Source: Flavobacteriales bacterium
GTDB lineage: Bacteria; Bacteroidota; Bacteroidia; Flavobacteriales_D; Crocinitomicaceae
Assembly: GCA_947462255.1 (NCBI GenBank)
Contig: CANHOA010000019.1
Span: 1-60,320, forward strand
Reading direction: 5' to 3'
Length of the DNA stretch: 60,320 bases
Position numbers and translations under genes: made by a program
Part shown: piece by piece, positions 8,425-16,525 of the stretch
Layout: the number at the start of each line of letters is the position of its first letter
Position numbering within the stretch: the first letter of the stretch is position 1
The notes under the pieces: generated by a model
What the model saw: the letters and a program-made list of their open reading frames with translations, nothing else
Database searches by the model: none
Told to the model about the DNA's origin: nothing

Positions 8425-8534
8425 TTTAAGATAGAGGAAAAACCTATCGCGCATTCCTAGAAGGCAGAATTAAAGATAATGCCTACCTCCTACTGATTCA
8501 TTTATCTAATTTAGAATTGAAGGGATTAATTTGA
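8425..8534 (+). pseudogene. 3' remnant of a second copy of the 234-residue gene (contains repeat copy B, 8439-8524)
   Basis: In frame, 8439-8534 encodes KTYRAFLEGRIKDNAYLLLI and continues HLSNLELKGLI then TGA, the same C-terminus as the protein at 2421-3125 except for the last residues (GLI against GIAL). Just upstream, weaker matching runs back to 8425, but the codon equivalent to CAA is TAA and a glycine codon is changed, so this copy has no start and is not translated as part of a gene. The two changes within 8439-8524 are synonymous, which suggests descent from a gene that was once functional, or recent gene conversion with the intact copy. Confidence 0.8.
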
Positions 8535-8562
8535 TTTTTCAACTCATTATTAATTATATTCG
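8531..8562 (+). promoter_or_regulatory. Possible Bacteroidota promoter for the 142-residue gene
   Basis: TTG at 8531-8533 and TATATTCG at 8555-8562 (one change from TAnnTTTG), 21 bases apart, within the range known for Bacteroidota sigma-A promoters. The predicted start of transcription is about 20 bases before the ATG at 8587. Confidence 0.35.
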
Positions 8563-8586
8563 TACTTAACAATTATTATTAAACAA

Positions 8587-9015
8587 ATGGAAACTTTTAT
8601 CTACTCAGGAATGGAATCTGGCACAGTAACAACTACTCGTTCCAGTTTATTTAAGCCCGTTTCAAATTATCAAGAAATTTTGAATGAATTTGAAAATTGT
8701 TATGCAGCTGAGGATGGCAAACCACAAGGTGATAAATTATTCTGGCTAGCTTCGAAATCTAACGATGGGATTATTCTTGTTGTAAATGATTGCATAATGG
8801 CAAATAATTATAAGGATGATGAAGATTCAGAGGGCATTATTAACTTTATGAAGTCGAATGGAAATTCAGATGCAATTATTGAATTTATGACGAATCATCA
8901 GGAAGAGTTATGTGCGGCTGATTTAATAGAATTTTTAGCGTTGCCAGGGCAAACTATTACCATTCAGATAACTGATCTAGAAGCGGGTAATACTGAATAT
9001 GAAATGACTACTTGA
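8587..9015 (+). CDS. Small acidic protein of unknown function
   Basis: 142 residues starting METFIYSGMESG, very acidic, without signal peptide, membrane helix or recognised motif. The middle contains a DDEDSEG patch (about 78-84). It is on the same strand as the MoxR-LRR-VWA operon and lies 52 bases after the repeated fragment, so it may belong to the same accessory block or be the older neighbour of the 234-residue gene. Function unknown; it could be an immunity or regulatory partner, but there is no direct evidence. Confidence 0.6.
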   Translation: METFIYSGMESGTVTTTRSSLFKPVSNYQEILNEFENCYAAEDGKPQGDKLFWLASKSNDGIILVVNDCIMANNYKDDEDSEGIINFMKSNGNSDAIIEFMTNHQEELCAADLIEFLALPGQTITIQITDLEAGNTEYEMTT

Positions 9016-9045
9016 TTTTGTGTATGCTATTTCAGGACTAGACAT

Positions 9046-9528
9046 TTAGTTGAGTCCTATATGTTTTTTACAGTCCTCAAAAACTCCTTGAAAAGCCTCT
9101 ATCGGAGTGCGGTGTCCATGTTTTCCCATTCTAATTGTTGCACCCCTATTTTGTAAAATTTTGAAATTTTCAATCGGAGAAATCAAATCATCTTGCTCGC
9201 CTAACAAGGCCCAAATTTTAGATTTCTCTGTTCCATCCGCTACTATTATTGGTTCAAATGACCTTGAAATTAAGGCTGGATTCAACAAAAGTAAGGTAGT
9301 GGAATAATGCGTACCAATATGGGATGCAAAATACCCTCCCATGCTTGAACCAACAATTAAATGAGGTTGAAACTCCAATACTTTTTCTAAAGTTTGAGAA
9401 AAAAGTAAATCATTTGTAGTATAGTCCATACTTGGCGCTAAAACATCAAATCCCTTTGATTGCATCCAAACAACTTTTGAAGATTTGTTGTTGCTTTCTA
9501 AGCCATGGATAAAAAATATTCGTTTCAT
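9046..9528 (-). CDS. YqiA/UPF0227-like alpha/beta-hydrolase esterase
   Basis: 160 residues. Starts MKRIFFIHGLESN, the oxyanion-type HG motif at the first strand; nucleophile elbow GSSMGG with serine near 62; likely acid D113 or D114 in GEQDD; likely histidine H137 or H139 in GKHGHR. The length fits the small YqiA/YcfP esterases, which hydrolyse short acyl esters. No signal peptide, so cytoplasmic. It is a single gene, convergent with the 142-residue gene (30-base gap). The physiological substrate is unknown. Confidence 0.8.
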   Translation of the reverse strand: MKRIFFIHGLESNNKSSKVVWMQSKGFDVLAPSMDYTTNDLLFSQTLEKVLEFQPHLIVGSSMGGYFASHIGTHYSTTLLLLNPALISRSFEPIIVADGTEKSKIWALLGEQDDLISPIENFKILQNRGATIRMGKHGHRTPIEAFQGVFEDCKKHIGLN

Positions 9529-9772
9529 ATGGATCTTTTTAATGATTCAAAAGTTGAAGAAAATTCACATTTTATTAAATATATAAATTTCTTTGATTTA
9601 TTTCATCACGTTGCCCAACACATCCCTTTTTCCAAAAAGGGGTAAAGAAATAGCTCAACCACGACCACAAATGAAATCCTCAACGAAAGTTGTTTTTTTT
9701 TTTGTTTATAACGTTTGTGAGAAGCCTAGTCCGAATATTCAGCGCGAATACCGAAGAAACAACGAACGAAAG

Positions 9773-10477
9773 TTAGACCGGTGCATTTAGGTTATTCTTA
9801 TCCTTAATAATATGTTCTTTTATCTTTCGTAATCCATATCGCCACATAAAAATATCAAAAATCACAAAAGCTAGCAATAATAGAACAGCTAATCCTGAAT
9901 TTACAGCGCCCTTGGCTCCAGAATACATTAAAATAAAATCAAATGTCCCATGAAGCAAAATAGGAATAGCTAAACTTAAAAACACATGAAATCTCGCTGA
10001 TGTACCTGATTCAAATCTAGAAATCGACAAGAAGTAGCCCATAGGAATAGCAAATAACATGTGCCCTGGAACAGAAATAATAGACCTTACTATAGCTGTA
10101 CCCATTCCATTTTCAAAAACGTATAAGATATTTTCGACGAGAGCAAAACCCATGGATATAAAAATCGCATATAAAATCCCATCATAATATTGATCAAAAT
10201 CTTTCGCTTTACGAATCAACCAATAAAAAATAAGCCATTTTGAAAACTCTTCCGGAATACCAGCCTTAAAGAAAGCATCAAAAAACGATTTCATTGCACC
10301 AGAATTCAATTCTATACCTAATATTGGATATGTTATTATTAATGTAATAGCGATAGAAAGCACACCGCCAAAAAAGGCCTTTGCTAACATAGTTAAGGGT
10401 TCTTTGACAGTGTCATGTCGAAAAATTAGATACATGATAATAACTGCTGGAGCAATAGATGCAATGAGTAAATACAT
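9773..10477 (-). CDS. PrsW-family intramembrane glutamic protease
   Basis: 234 residues with about seven hydrophobic membrane segments. It carries the PrsW signature: paired glutamates plus lysine in GIPEEFSK (about 73-80), the ENILY motif, and a conserved histidine in VPGHMLFA. In Bacillus, PrsW starts the release of an anti-sigma factor; in Bacteroidota the target is generally unknown. The short C-terminal tail is basic and asparagine-rich. Transcribed divergently from the CapA-like gene across about 100 bases. Confidence 0.85.
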   Translation of the reverse strand: MYLLIASIAPAVIIMYLIFRHDTVKEPLTMLAKAFFGGVLSIAITLIITYPILGIELNSGAMKSFFDAFFKAGIPEEFSKWLIFYWLIRKAKDFDQYYDGILYAIFISMGFALVENILYVFENGMGTAIVRSIISVPGHMLFAIPMGYFLSISRFESGTSARFHVFLSLAIPILLHGTFDFILMYSGAKGAVNSGLAVLLLLAFVIFDIFMWRYGLRKIKEHIIKDKNNLNAPV

Positions 10478-10479
10478 AG

Positions 10480-10536
10480 CTTATCTTTAAAAATTAGTAC
10501 TAAATTTACTCTAAATATAGATTAAATTTAGATAAG
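10480..10536. promoter_or_regulatory. Inverted repeat in the divergent prsW/capA promoter region
   Basis: CTTATCT at 10480-10486 is mirrored by AGATAAG at 10530-10536, and two TAAATTTA blocks lie between. The spacing suggests a possible operator for divergent transcription, but AT-rich DNA makes chance matches likely. Confidence 0.25.
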
Positions 10537-10580
10537 TGCATGACTATTTTAGTTTTGTTCAATTAAAAAAAATACTCCTT

Positions 10581-11747
10581 ATGAAAGCTGAAAATAAAAT
10601 ACCGAGGGCTTTTTGGTTTTTAATTTTGATTCCTTTAACTATAATCACCTCTTCATTTTTGTTTTTTAATGGCAGCAAACCTTTAATAAGTTCATCTGCT
10701 GTTCACTTTGCAAAATCAAATCAGGAAGATACTTCGATATCCTTATTTTTTGTTGGTGATATGATGGGACATCAATCCATGATTGATGCTGCTAAGGTTA
10801 ACGCCGAAGATAAATATGATTATACGAGTTGGTTTCAATTCTTAAAACCTTATGTAATCCTTCAAGATTATGCTGTTGCCAATTTAGAAGTTACGCTTGG
10901 TGGTTCGCCCTATAGCGGATACCCTCAATTCTCTTCTCCTGATAGCTATGCAGAAGCGATACAGACTGCAGGATTTGATTTTTTAATCACTGCAAATAAT
11001 CACTCTCAAGATAAAGGTCAAAAAGGATTAGAACGAACAATCGATGTATTAGATCAATTAAAAATAGATCATACCGGAACATTTAAGACTCAACATGAAC
11101 GAGACGAGAATTACCCATTTATAAAAATCATAAAAGGAAAAAAAATAGCTTTCTTGAATTATACATATGGTACAAATGGCTTAGAAGTAAAGCTGCCTAA
11201 CATTGTGAATAACATTGATACCCTTCAAATATCGAAAGACCTTATAAAAGCAAAAGAATTATCGGCTGATTTTATAATCGTCACACTGCATTGGGGAGCT
11301 GAATATGAACGCAACTATAATAGCACTCAAAAAAATCTTGCTCAATGGCTATGTGATAATGGAACTGATGCAATTATCGGGATGCATCCACATGTTATAC
11401 AAGGCATGGAGATTATGCATCCAAGCAACAATAAATTAAAAAATATTCCTGTTGCATATAGCTTAGGAAATTGTATTAGTAGTCAACGAGACCAATACAA
11501 AGATGGTGGAATTGGTGTTGGCTTAACCCTATCAATTGTTGGTAATAAACTCATTTTTTCAGATTGGTCATTCCTTCCTTTTTGGGTACAGGTTGGCAAT
11601 AAACCTAGAGGATTTTACTTAATCCCCTTATCTGATTGGGAAAAAAATCCAAGTAAATACAATTTATCTGGAGTAGATAAAGAGAAAATAAAGCAATTTG
11701 GCCTCGATTCAAGGTCGCTTTTAAAGGGTAATAAAGAAATGTATTAG
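10581..11747 (+). CDS. CapA-like metallophosphatase (poly-gamma-glutamate capsule family)
   Basis: 388 residues from the ATG at 10581. The frame is open from an ATG at 10536, but starting at 10581 puts a clear membrane anchor or signal segment (FWFLILIPLTIITSSFLFF) near the N-terminus. The metallophosphoesterase-type motifs of the CapA family follow: FVGDMMGH, ANLEVTLGG, TANNHSQDKG, VTLHWGAEYE and GMHPHVIQGMEI, with metal-binding Asp, Asn and His residues in each. CapA proteins take part in poly-gamma-glutamate synthesis in Bacillus, but most bacterial members stand alone, as here, with no capB/C genes next to it. Likely anchored to the inner membrane facing the periplasm. Confidence 0.85.
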   Translation: MKAENKIPRAFWFLILIPLTIITSSFLFFNGSKPLISSSAVHFAKSNQEDTSISLFFVGDMMGHQSMIDAAKVNAEDKYDYTSWFQFLKPYVILQDYAVANLEVTLGGSPYSGYPQFSSPDSYAEAIQTAGFDFLITANNHSQDKGQKGLERTIDVLDQLKIDHTGTFKTQHERDENYPFIKIIKGKKIAFLNYTYGTNGLEVKLPNIVNNIDTLQISKDLIKAKELSADFIIVTLHWGAEYERNYNSTQKNLAQWLCDNGTDAIIGMHPHVIQGMEIMHPSNNKLKNIPVAYSLGNCISSQRDQYKDGGIGVGLTLSIVGNKLIFSDWSFLPFWVQVGNKPRGFYLIPLSDWEKNPSKYNLSGVDKEKIKQFGLDSRSLLKGNKEMY

Positions 11748-11826
11748 AAAGCCATAAAAGCACAGCGCTACTAAAGTTTTATTTTAGATTCTCACCAAAG
11801 ATTCACTGACATGCACCTTAAATTAG

Positions 11827-12708
11827 TTAAAGAGCGATTAATCGATTTGTTTCTGAGATGATTCGATTTCTTAGATCATCAGAGACAGGCATCAACGGTA
11901 ATCTCATGTATTCATCCATAATTCCTCGAGCAGCAAGCGCTACTTTCACCCCACCAGGATTTCCCTCTTCAAAAAACATTTTTGTAATGCTAAACAACTC
12001 ATAATGTGCCACTCTAGCACTTAGCAAATCACCCTTTATTGAAGCATTCACCATAGTTGAAAATAATTCAGGAAAGGCATTTGCAACAACTGAAATAACG
12101 CCATCAGCACCTGCAGCAATAAGCGGCATGGTTAAATTGTCATCGCCCGACAAAACACCAAAAGAAGCTTTTCGCTGGCGAATAATATCCATTATTTGTT
12201 CCATATTACCTGAGGCTTCCTTGACAGCTACCATATTATCAAGCTGAGCAAGCGCTAAAGTTGTTTCAGGTAGGACATTTGAACCTGTTCGACCAGGAAC
12301 ATTATAAATAATAATCGGTAAATCAGTACATTTGGATAAATAGGTATAATGTTCGATAATCCCTCTTTGAGTTGGTTTATTGTAATAGGGCGAAACGGAC
12401 AAAATCCCATCCACACCCTGAGGAACTTGTTTAAGCAATTCGCCTACCGCTATGGTATTATTACCTCCTACTCCGTAGACAATTTTTAATCGACCGTTAT
12501 TTTCATCAATTACAGTATTGAGAACAGTTTGTTTTTCGCTTTGCGACAAGGTTGGTGATTCTCCAGTTGTTCCTTGAACGACCAAAAAATTAGTCCCTCC
12601 ATTGATTTGTAATTGCACTAATTTTCTTAATGCTATTACATCTATTTCACCTGAATTATCAAAAGGAGTAACAAGCGCAACTCCCGAACCTGTAAAGGAA
12701 TTAGTCAT
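11827..12708 (-). CDS. dapA: 4-hydroxy-tetrahydrodipicolinate synthase
   Basis: 293 residues, the usual length. TIM-barrel enzyme condensing pyruvate with aspartate semialdehyde, the first committed step of lysine and diaminopimelate synthesis. Visible active-site parts: GTTGES at about 46-51, YYNKPTQRG at 108-116, YNVPGRTG from Y135, and the Schiff-base lysine in AVKEASGN at about K163. It is the last gene of a minus-strand run from 17899; its start overlaps the end of the gene before it by 8 bases, so it is translationally coupled. Confidence 0.97.
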   Translation of the reverse strand: MTNSFTGSGVALVTPFDNSGEIDVIALRKLVQLQINGGTNFLVVQGTTGESPTLSQSEKQTVLNTVIDENNGRLKIVYGVGGNNTIAVGELLKQVPQGVDGILSVSPYYNKPTQRGIIEHYTYLSKCTDLPIIIYNVPGRTGSNVLPETTLALAQLDNMVAVKEASGNMEQIMDIIRQRKASFGVLSGDDNLTMPLIAAGADGVISVVANAFPELFSTMVNASIKGDLLSARVAHYELFSITKMFFEEGNPGGVKVALAARGIMDEYMRLPLMPVSDDLRNRIISETNRLIAL

Positions 12709-13171
12709 ATAAATTAATTTTTTCTAAGGTGGTAGTAACAAAATTGAGCATTTCGCTAGGTTTATCAAAAGCGGAACTTAAGCTTAAATCAAAGAACGAA
12801 TCTTCAGCATTTACAATCACCTTCTTTTTAATATGAGAATCTTTTAAAATCAACAATACTTTATCATTAGGTGTATCAAAATTGATTAAAAGGTCATAGT
12901 TTTTATGCAATTCTGTTTGCAAGAGCACATCCTTCATTTTACCAAAAAAGGTGTAATCATTTGGGGAATTATAATAAATTAAAAAATGAGGAGGTAAAGT
13001 TGCTTTGTCGATTTCTTTCGGAATATTGACAACGATCACGAGCCTTCCAACCTGACTACTATTTAACATTAGGTCCAAGGATTTTCGAAAATCGCGCAAA
13101 TGATCATCATCTTTATAATTAAACACCACTAGCAATGATTGTGTTGAAGACCAAATATTTTTTGCTTTCAT
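12701..13171 (-). CDS. DUF6913-like protein
   Basis: 156 residues, no signal peptide. Mixed alpha/beta with strands such as RLVIVVNIP and KVLLILKDS; there are no catalytic motifs I can name. From memory, proteins of this size between ligA and dapA in Flavobacteriia are annotated DUF6913. It overlaps ligA by 4 bases (stop and start of neighbouring genes) and dapA by 8, so all three are co-translated. Function unknown; the conserved location suggests a housekeeping role. Confidence 0.7.
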   Translation of the reverse strand: MKAKNIWSSTQSLLVVFNYKDDDHLRDFRKSLDLMLNSSQVGRLVIVVNIPKEIDKATLPPHFLIYYNSPNDYTFFGKMKDVLLQTELHKNYDLLINFDTPNDKVLLILKDSHIKKKVIVNAEDSFFDLSLSSAFDKPSEMLNFVTTTLEKINLYD

Positions 13172-15180
13172 AATGAGATAATTTTAATAAAATTTTCTTC
13201 CGAGATGATATTTACCCCAAAACCATTCGCGGCTTTTAATTTTGCAGGCCCCATATTTTCTCCTGCAACAAGGTAATCCGTTTTGGAAGAGACAGATGAA
13301 GCTACTTTTCCGCCATTCTTTTCAATAAGCTCTTTCAATTCTTCACGTGAGAAAACTGAAAATGTTCCTGAAATTACGAGCGTTTTATCTCGTAAAATAG
13401 TTGAATCGAGAACCTCACTTTCTTTCACAAAGCATAAACCAGCACTTTTTAAGCGACTAATTAATGCCAAATTAGAGGTGTCCAAAAAATAGTGTTGTAC
13501 CGATATGGCTATTTTTTCTCCAATTTCTTCTACTTCATTCAATTGATCATACGTTGCAGATTGAATCGCATCAATATTTTTAAAATACCTCACTAATTTC
13601 TTTGCAACCGTTTCACCAACAAATCGAATCCCCAATCCAAAAAGAACACGTTCAAAGGTAACATTTTTTGATAATTCAATACCCGCTAGAAGCGACGAAA
13701 CAGATTTTTCAGCCATACGGTCTAGTTGAAGCAATTGTTCCGCTTTCAAAACATACAAATCGGAAACGTCACGAATAAGTTCTTTTTCAAACAATAGTTC
13801 AATGGTTTCCTCTCCTAAACCATCGATATTTAATGCTTTTCGACTGATAAAATGTTGAATTTTTCCTTTTACTTGAGGCGGGCAAGATGTTTCATTTGGA
13901 CAATAATGATTTGCTTCCCCCTCGCTTCTCACCAATAAAGCATTACATTCCGGGCAATTCGTGATAAATTGAATCGGGCCAAAATCACCACTTCGTTTAT
14001 CCAAGTTAACGCCTACAATTTTCGGGATAATTTCCCCGCCTTTTTCCAAGTAAACGACATCATTTTCATGGAGCATCAATTTTTCAATCTGATCAGCATT
14101 ATGCAAGGATGCTCGTTTTACAGTAGTTCCACCAATTAAAACAGGACTTAAGTTAGCAACAGGCGTGATGGATCCTGTTCTTCCCACCTGATAGCTTACT
14201 GTAATAAGTGCCGTTTCAACCCTTTTGGCTTTAAACTTAAAGGAAGTTGCCCAACGCGGAGATTTAGCGGTAAACCCCATTGATTTTTGCTGTTGATAAT
14301 TATTTACTTTAATAACGATTCCATCGATATCAAAAGGAAGGTTCGATCGTTCTTGATCCCAAAACCGTATAAAATCCATAATACCAGCTAGATCCTTTGT
14401 TTTTTCAATAAATCTTTTTGAAGGATTAGGCGTTTTAAATCCCCAAGAAGCAGCACGCATTACGGATTCATAATGACCCTGATCGATGGGTTCGGTGCTG
14501 TAAATCCCATACAAATAAGAATCTAATCCACGCTCAGCTACAAGTTTAGAATCCTGCATTTTAAGTGTTCCAGATGCCGTATTTCTCGGATTAGCAAATA
14601 ATTGTTCTCCAATGGCCTCACGTTCTAGGTTAATCCGTTGGAATTGGGAATGAGGCATAAAGATCTCTCCACGAATATCAAAATCTAGTGGGAAATCATT
14701 GGTTAATTGTAAGGGAATGGAGCGAATCGTTTTTACATTATTGGTCACATCCTCCCCTTTTTCGCCATCACCTCGAGTAACGGCCTTCAAGAGTTGTCCA
14801 TTTTCATAATGAATACCAATGGCTACCCCATCATATTTTAACTCACAGACAAAATCAATCGGTTCAGATACTAATTTCTGTACCCTAGTCACCCATTCGG
14901 AAATTTCCTCTTCAGAATAAGTGTTGGACAAAGACAACATAGGAAATCGATGCCTTACGGTTTCAAATTTTTTAGTTATGTCGCCACCGACTCGTTTACT
15001 TGGGCTATTTTCAAATGCAAATTGTGGAAACTCAAGCTCCAATGCTTCTAATTCTTTCAAAAGCATATCAAAATCAAAATCTTCTAGTTGTGAAGCATTT
15101 TCAACATAATACAAATGATTATGCCTATGAATTTCCGCAGAGAGCATTAAGATCTTTTGTTTCGCTTCGTCTTGAGTCAT
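13168..15180 (-). CDS. ligA: NAD-dependent DNA ligase
   Basis: 670 residues, full length. Domain Ia with the NAD-binding YY pair (HNHLYYV), adenylation domain with the lysine in ELKYDG at about K115, OB-fold, four-cysteine zinc finger (CPECNALL ... CPNETSCPP), helix-hairpin-helix region and a C-terminal BRCT domain (about 595-670). Seals nicks in replication and repair. Its start overlaps prmC by 4 bases (ATGA). Confidence 0.98.
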   Translation of the reverse strand: MTQDEAKQKILMLSAEIHRHNHLYYVENASQLEDFDFDMLLKELEALELEFPQFAFENSPSKRVGGDITKKFETVRHRFPMLSLSNTYSEEEISEWVTRVQKLVSEPIDFVCELKYDGVAIGIHYENGQLLKAVTRGDGEKGEDVTNNVKTIRSIPLQLTNDFPLDFDIRGEIFMPHSQFQRINLEREAIGEQLFANPRNTASGTLKMQDSKLVAERGLDSYLYGIYSTEPIDQGHYESVMRAASWGFKTPNPSKRFIEKTKDLAGIMDFIRFWDQERSNLPFDIDGIVIKVNNYQQQKSMGFTAKSPRWATSFKFKAKRVETALITVSYQVGRTGSITPVANLSPVLIGGTTVKRASLHNADQIEKLMLHENDVVYLEKGGEIIPKIVGVNLDKRSGDFGPIQFITNCPECNALLVRSEGEANHYCPNETSCPPQVKGKIQHFISRKALNIDGLGEETIELLFEKELIRDVSDLYVLKAEQLLQLDRMAEKSVSSLLAGIELSKNVTFERVLFGLGIRFVGETVAKKLVRYFKNIDAIQSATYDQLNEVEEIGEKIAISVQHYFLDTSNLALISRLKSAGLCFVKESEVLDSTILRDKTLVISGTFSVFSREELKELIEKNGGKVASSVSSKTDYLVAGENMGPAKLKAANGFGVNIISEENFIKIISL

Positions 15181-16058
15181 GAAATAAAGGTAGGCTTTTT
15201 AGCTTTTACCATACGCGGCTTACCTTGTAAATCTTTCCTTAATTCAATGTTAATAAATCCTTTTTTCTCTAAAAGGGAGCGTACTTCACTAGAATAAAGC
15301 TCATGGATCTCGAAAAAAAGAAAGCCATCATTACTAAGTAAATACATTGATTTATCGACAATCGCTTTATAAAAAAGTAGTGGATTGTCTTCAGGAACAA
15401 AGAGGGCAATGGATGGCTCAAAATCTGCGACATTTGCTGCAATATTTCCCAACTCACTAATGGGAATATAGGGTGGATTCGACACAATACAATCGAAAGT
15501 AGTTTCATTTTCGATAAAGGATAGGTCTTCAGAAAGAAAATCAGATTCAATTAATTCAATTTCTAGGGAAAGCTTTACTGCATTTTCTCCTGCTAATTGA
15601 AGTGCTTCAGGACTTACATCAATAGCCGTAACCTTGCACGTAGGAAGTTTGTTTTTACATGCTAAAGCAATACAACCTGAACCCGTTCCAATTTCCAAGA
15701 TGCTACTTATTGAGGCTTGTTCTTCGAGAATCCACTGAACCAATTCTTCCGTTTCTGGTCTTGGAATTAATGCGCGTGAATCACAATTGAGTAGCAAATC
15801 ATAGAATAATGTTTCACCAATAATATATTGAAAAGGCTCTTGATTTAGTAGTCGCTTTGTGGCATTTCTAAGATACAATAAATCCGATTCAGACAGTAAG
15901 CTATTACTATTAAGAATCAAATCTGTTTTGGTCCAGTTTAATCTTTTTTGGATAAGAGAATCAAACATAAGTTTACATTCGCTTACAGAAAAATGAGATT
16001 CAAGAGAGGAATTAAAATAACGTCGTAAAACAGGAATGGTATTCGTTTCTACAAACAT
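15177..16058 (-). CDS. prmC: Release factor glutamine methyltransferase
   Basis: 293 residues. N-terminal helical domain for release-factor recognition, then a Rossmann SAM-binding fold with EIGTGSGCIA at about 122-131 and the catalytic NPPY at about 194-197. Methylates the GGQ glutamine of release factors. The start overlaps the preceding gene by 1 base. Confidence 0.96.
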   Translation of the reverse strand: MFVETNTIPVLRRYFNSSLESHFSVSECKLMFDSLIQKRLNWTKTDLILNSNSLLSESDLLYLRNATKRLLNQEPFQYIIGETLFYDLLLNCDSRALIPRPETEELVQWILEEQASISSILEIGTGSGCIALACKNKLPTCKVTAIDVSPEALQLAGENAVKLSLEIELIESDFLSEDLSFIENETTFDCIVSNPPYIPISELGNIAANVADFEPSIALFVPEDNPLLFYKAIVDKSMYLLSNDGFLFFEIHELYSSEVRSLLEKKGFINIELRKDLQGKPRMVKAKKPTFIS

Positions 16059-16525
16059 TACGGATTTCTCAATTTGATAAACTGTTCAATCTTTTCATTT
16101 TCTATCAGTACAGTAAGGTTATAATATGAGATTTTCCAATCTCCATTCACGAGTTCGCAAACACCACTACCCCTACATCCACCCATCCAAGTAGCCAAAT
16201 TCTCATCAAACCAAGCCGTTTTTTTATCTGCTGAAAACATCCAAAAGCGCTCCGAAGGTTTAAAATCCCATGCTTTTCCTTTATCAAAATAGGGTTTGCA
16301 AAACGACTCAAACGCTCCTTTTTCCCAACGTTCACCGGGTGCCGTACCCAAAAACACAAACTGATTTGTAACGGCCGAAAAATAAGAAGTGAAATTGGCA
16401 TTCGCCGCATCAATATGCCATTGATCAATCAATACATTTAGGGATTTTGGCACTTCTTGTTGCGAAAAAACAACACTTTTAAGTACTAATAAAAGTCCAA
16501 TAAGAATAGATTTACGTGCCCTCAT
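16058..16525 (-). CDS. Exported SnoaL/NTF2-like protein
   Basis: 155 residues. An N-terminal signal peptide (LIGLLLVLKSVVFSQQ) precedes a single domain whose pattern (WHIDAANANFTSYFSAV ... ERWEKGAFESFCKPYF ... WKISYYNLTVLI) fits the SnoaL/DUF4440 branch of the NTF2-like fold, a cone-shaped pocket of varied function. Two cysteines in the CRGSGVC segment might form a disulfide in the periplasm. It directly abuts the S8 protease gene upstream and prmC downstream, so it sits inside the operon. The ligand is unknown. Confidence 0.8.
   Translation of the reverse strand: MRARKSILIGLLLVLKSVVFSQQEVPKSLNVLIDQWHIDAANANFTSYFSAVTNQFVFLGTAPGERWEKGAFESFCKPYFDKGKAWDFKPSERFWMFSADKKTAWFDENLATWMGGCRGSGVCELVNGDWKISYYNLTVLIENEKIEQFIKLRNP

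Noticed and set aside
9624..9641. CCCTTTTT/AAAAAGGG hairpin as a terminator
   Set aside because: No T-run follows on either strand in the right place.
9593..9790. Open frame of 65 codons
   Set aside because: Low-complexity peptide, overlaps the prsW 3' end, no coding character; the region 9529-9772 has only a small hairpin.
10536..10580. Upstream start of the CapA-like protein
   Set aside because: The ATG at 10581 places the membrane segment properly; the added residues have no conserved look.
15269..15550. Second-frame open stretch inside prmC
   Set aside because: Shadow frame overlapping a well-supported gene.
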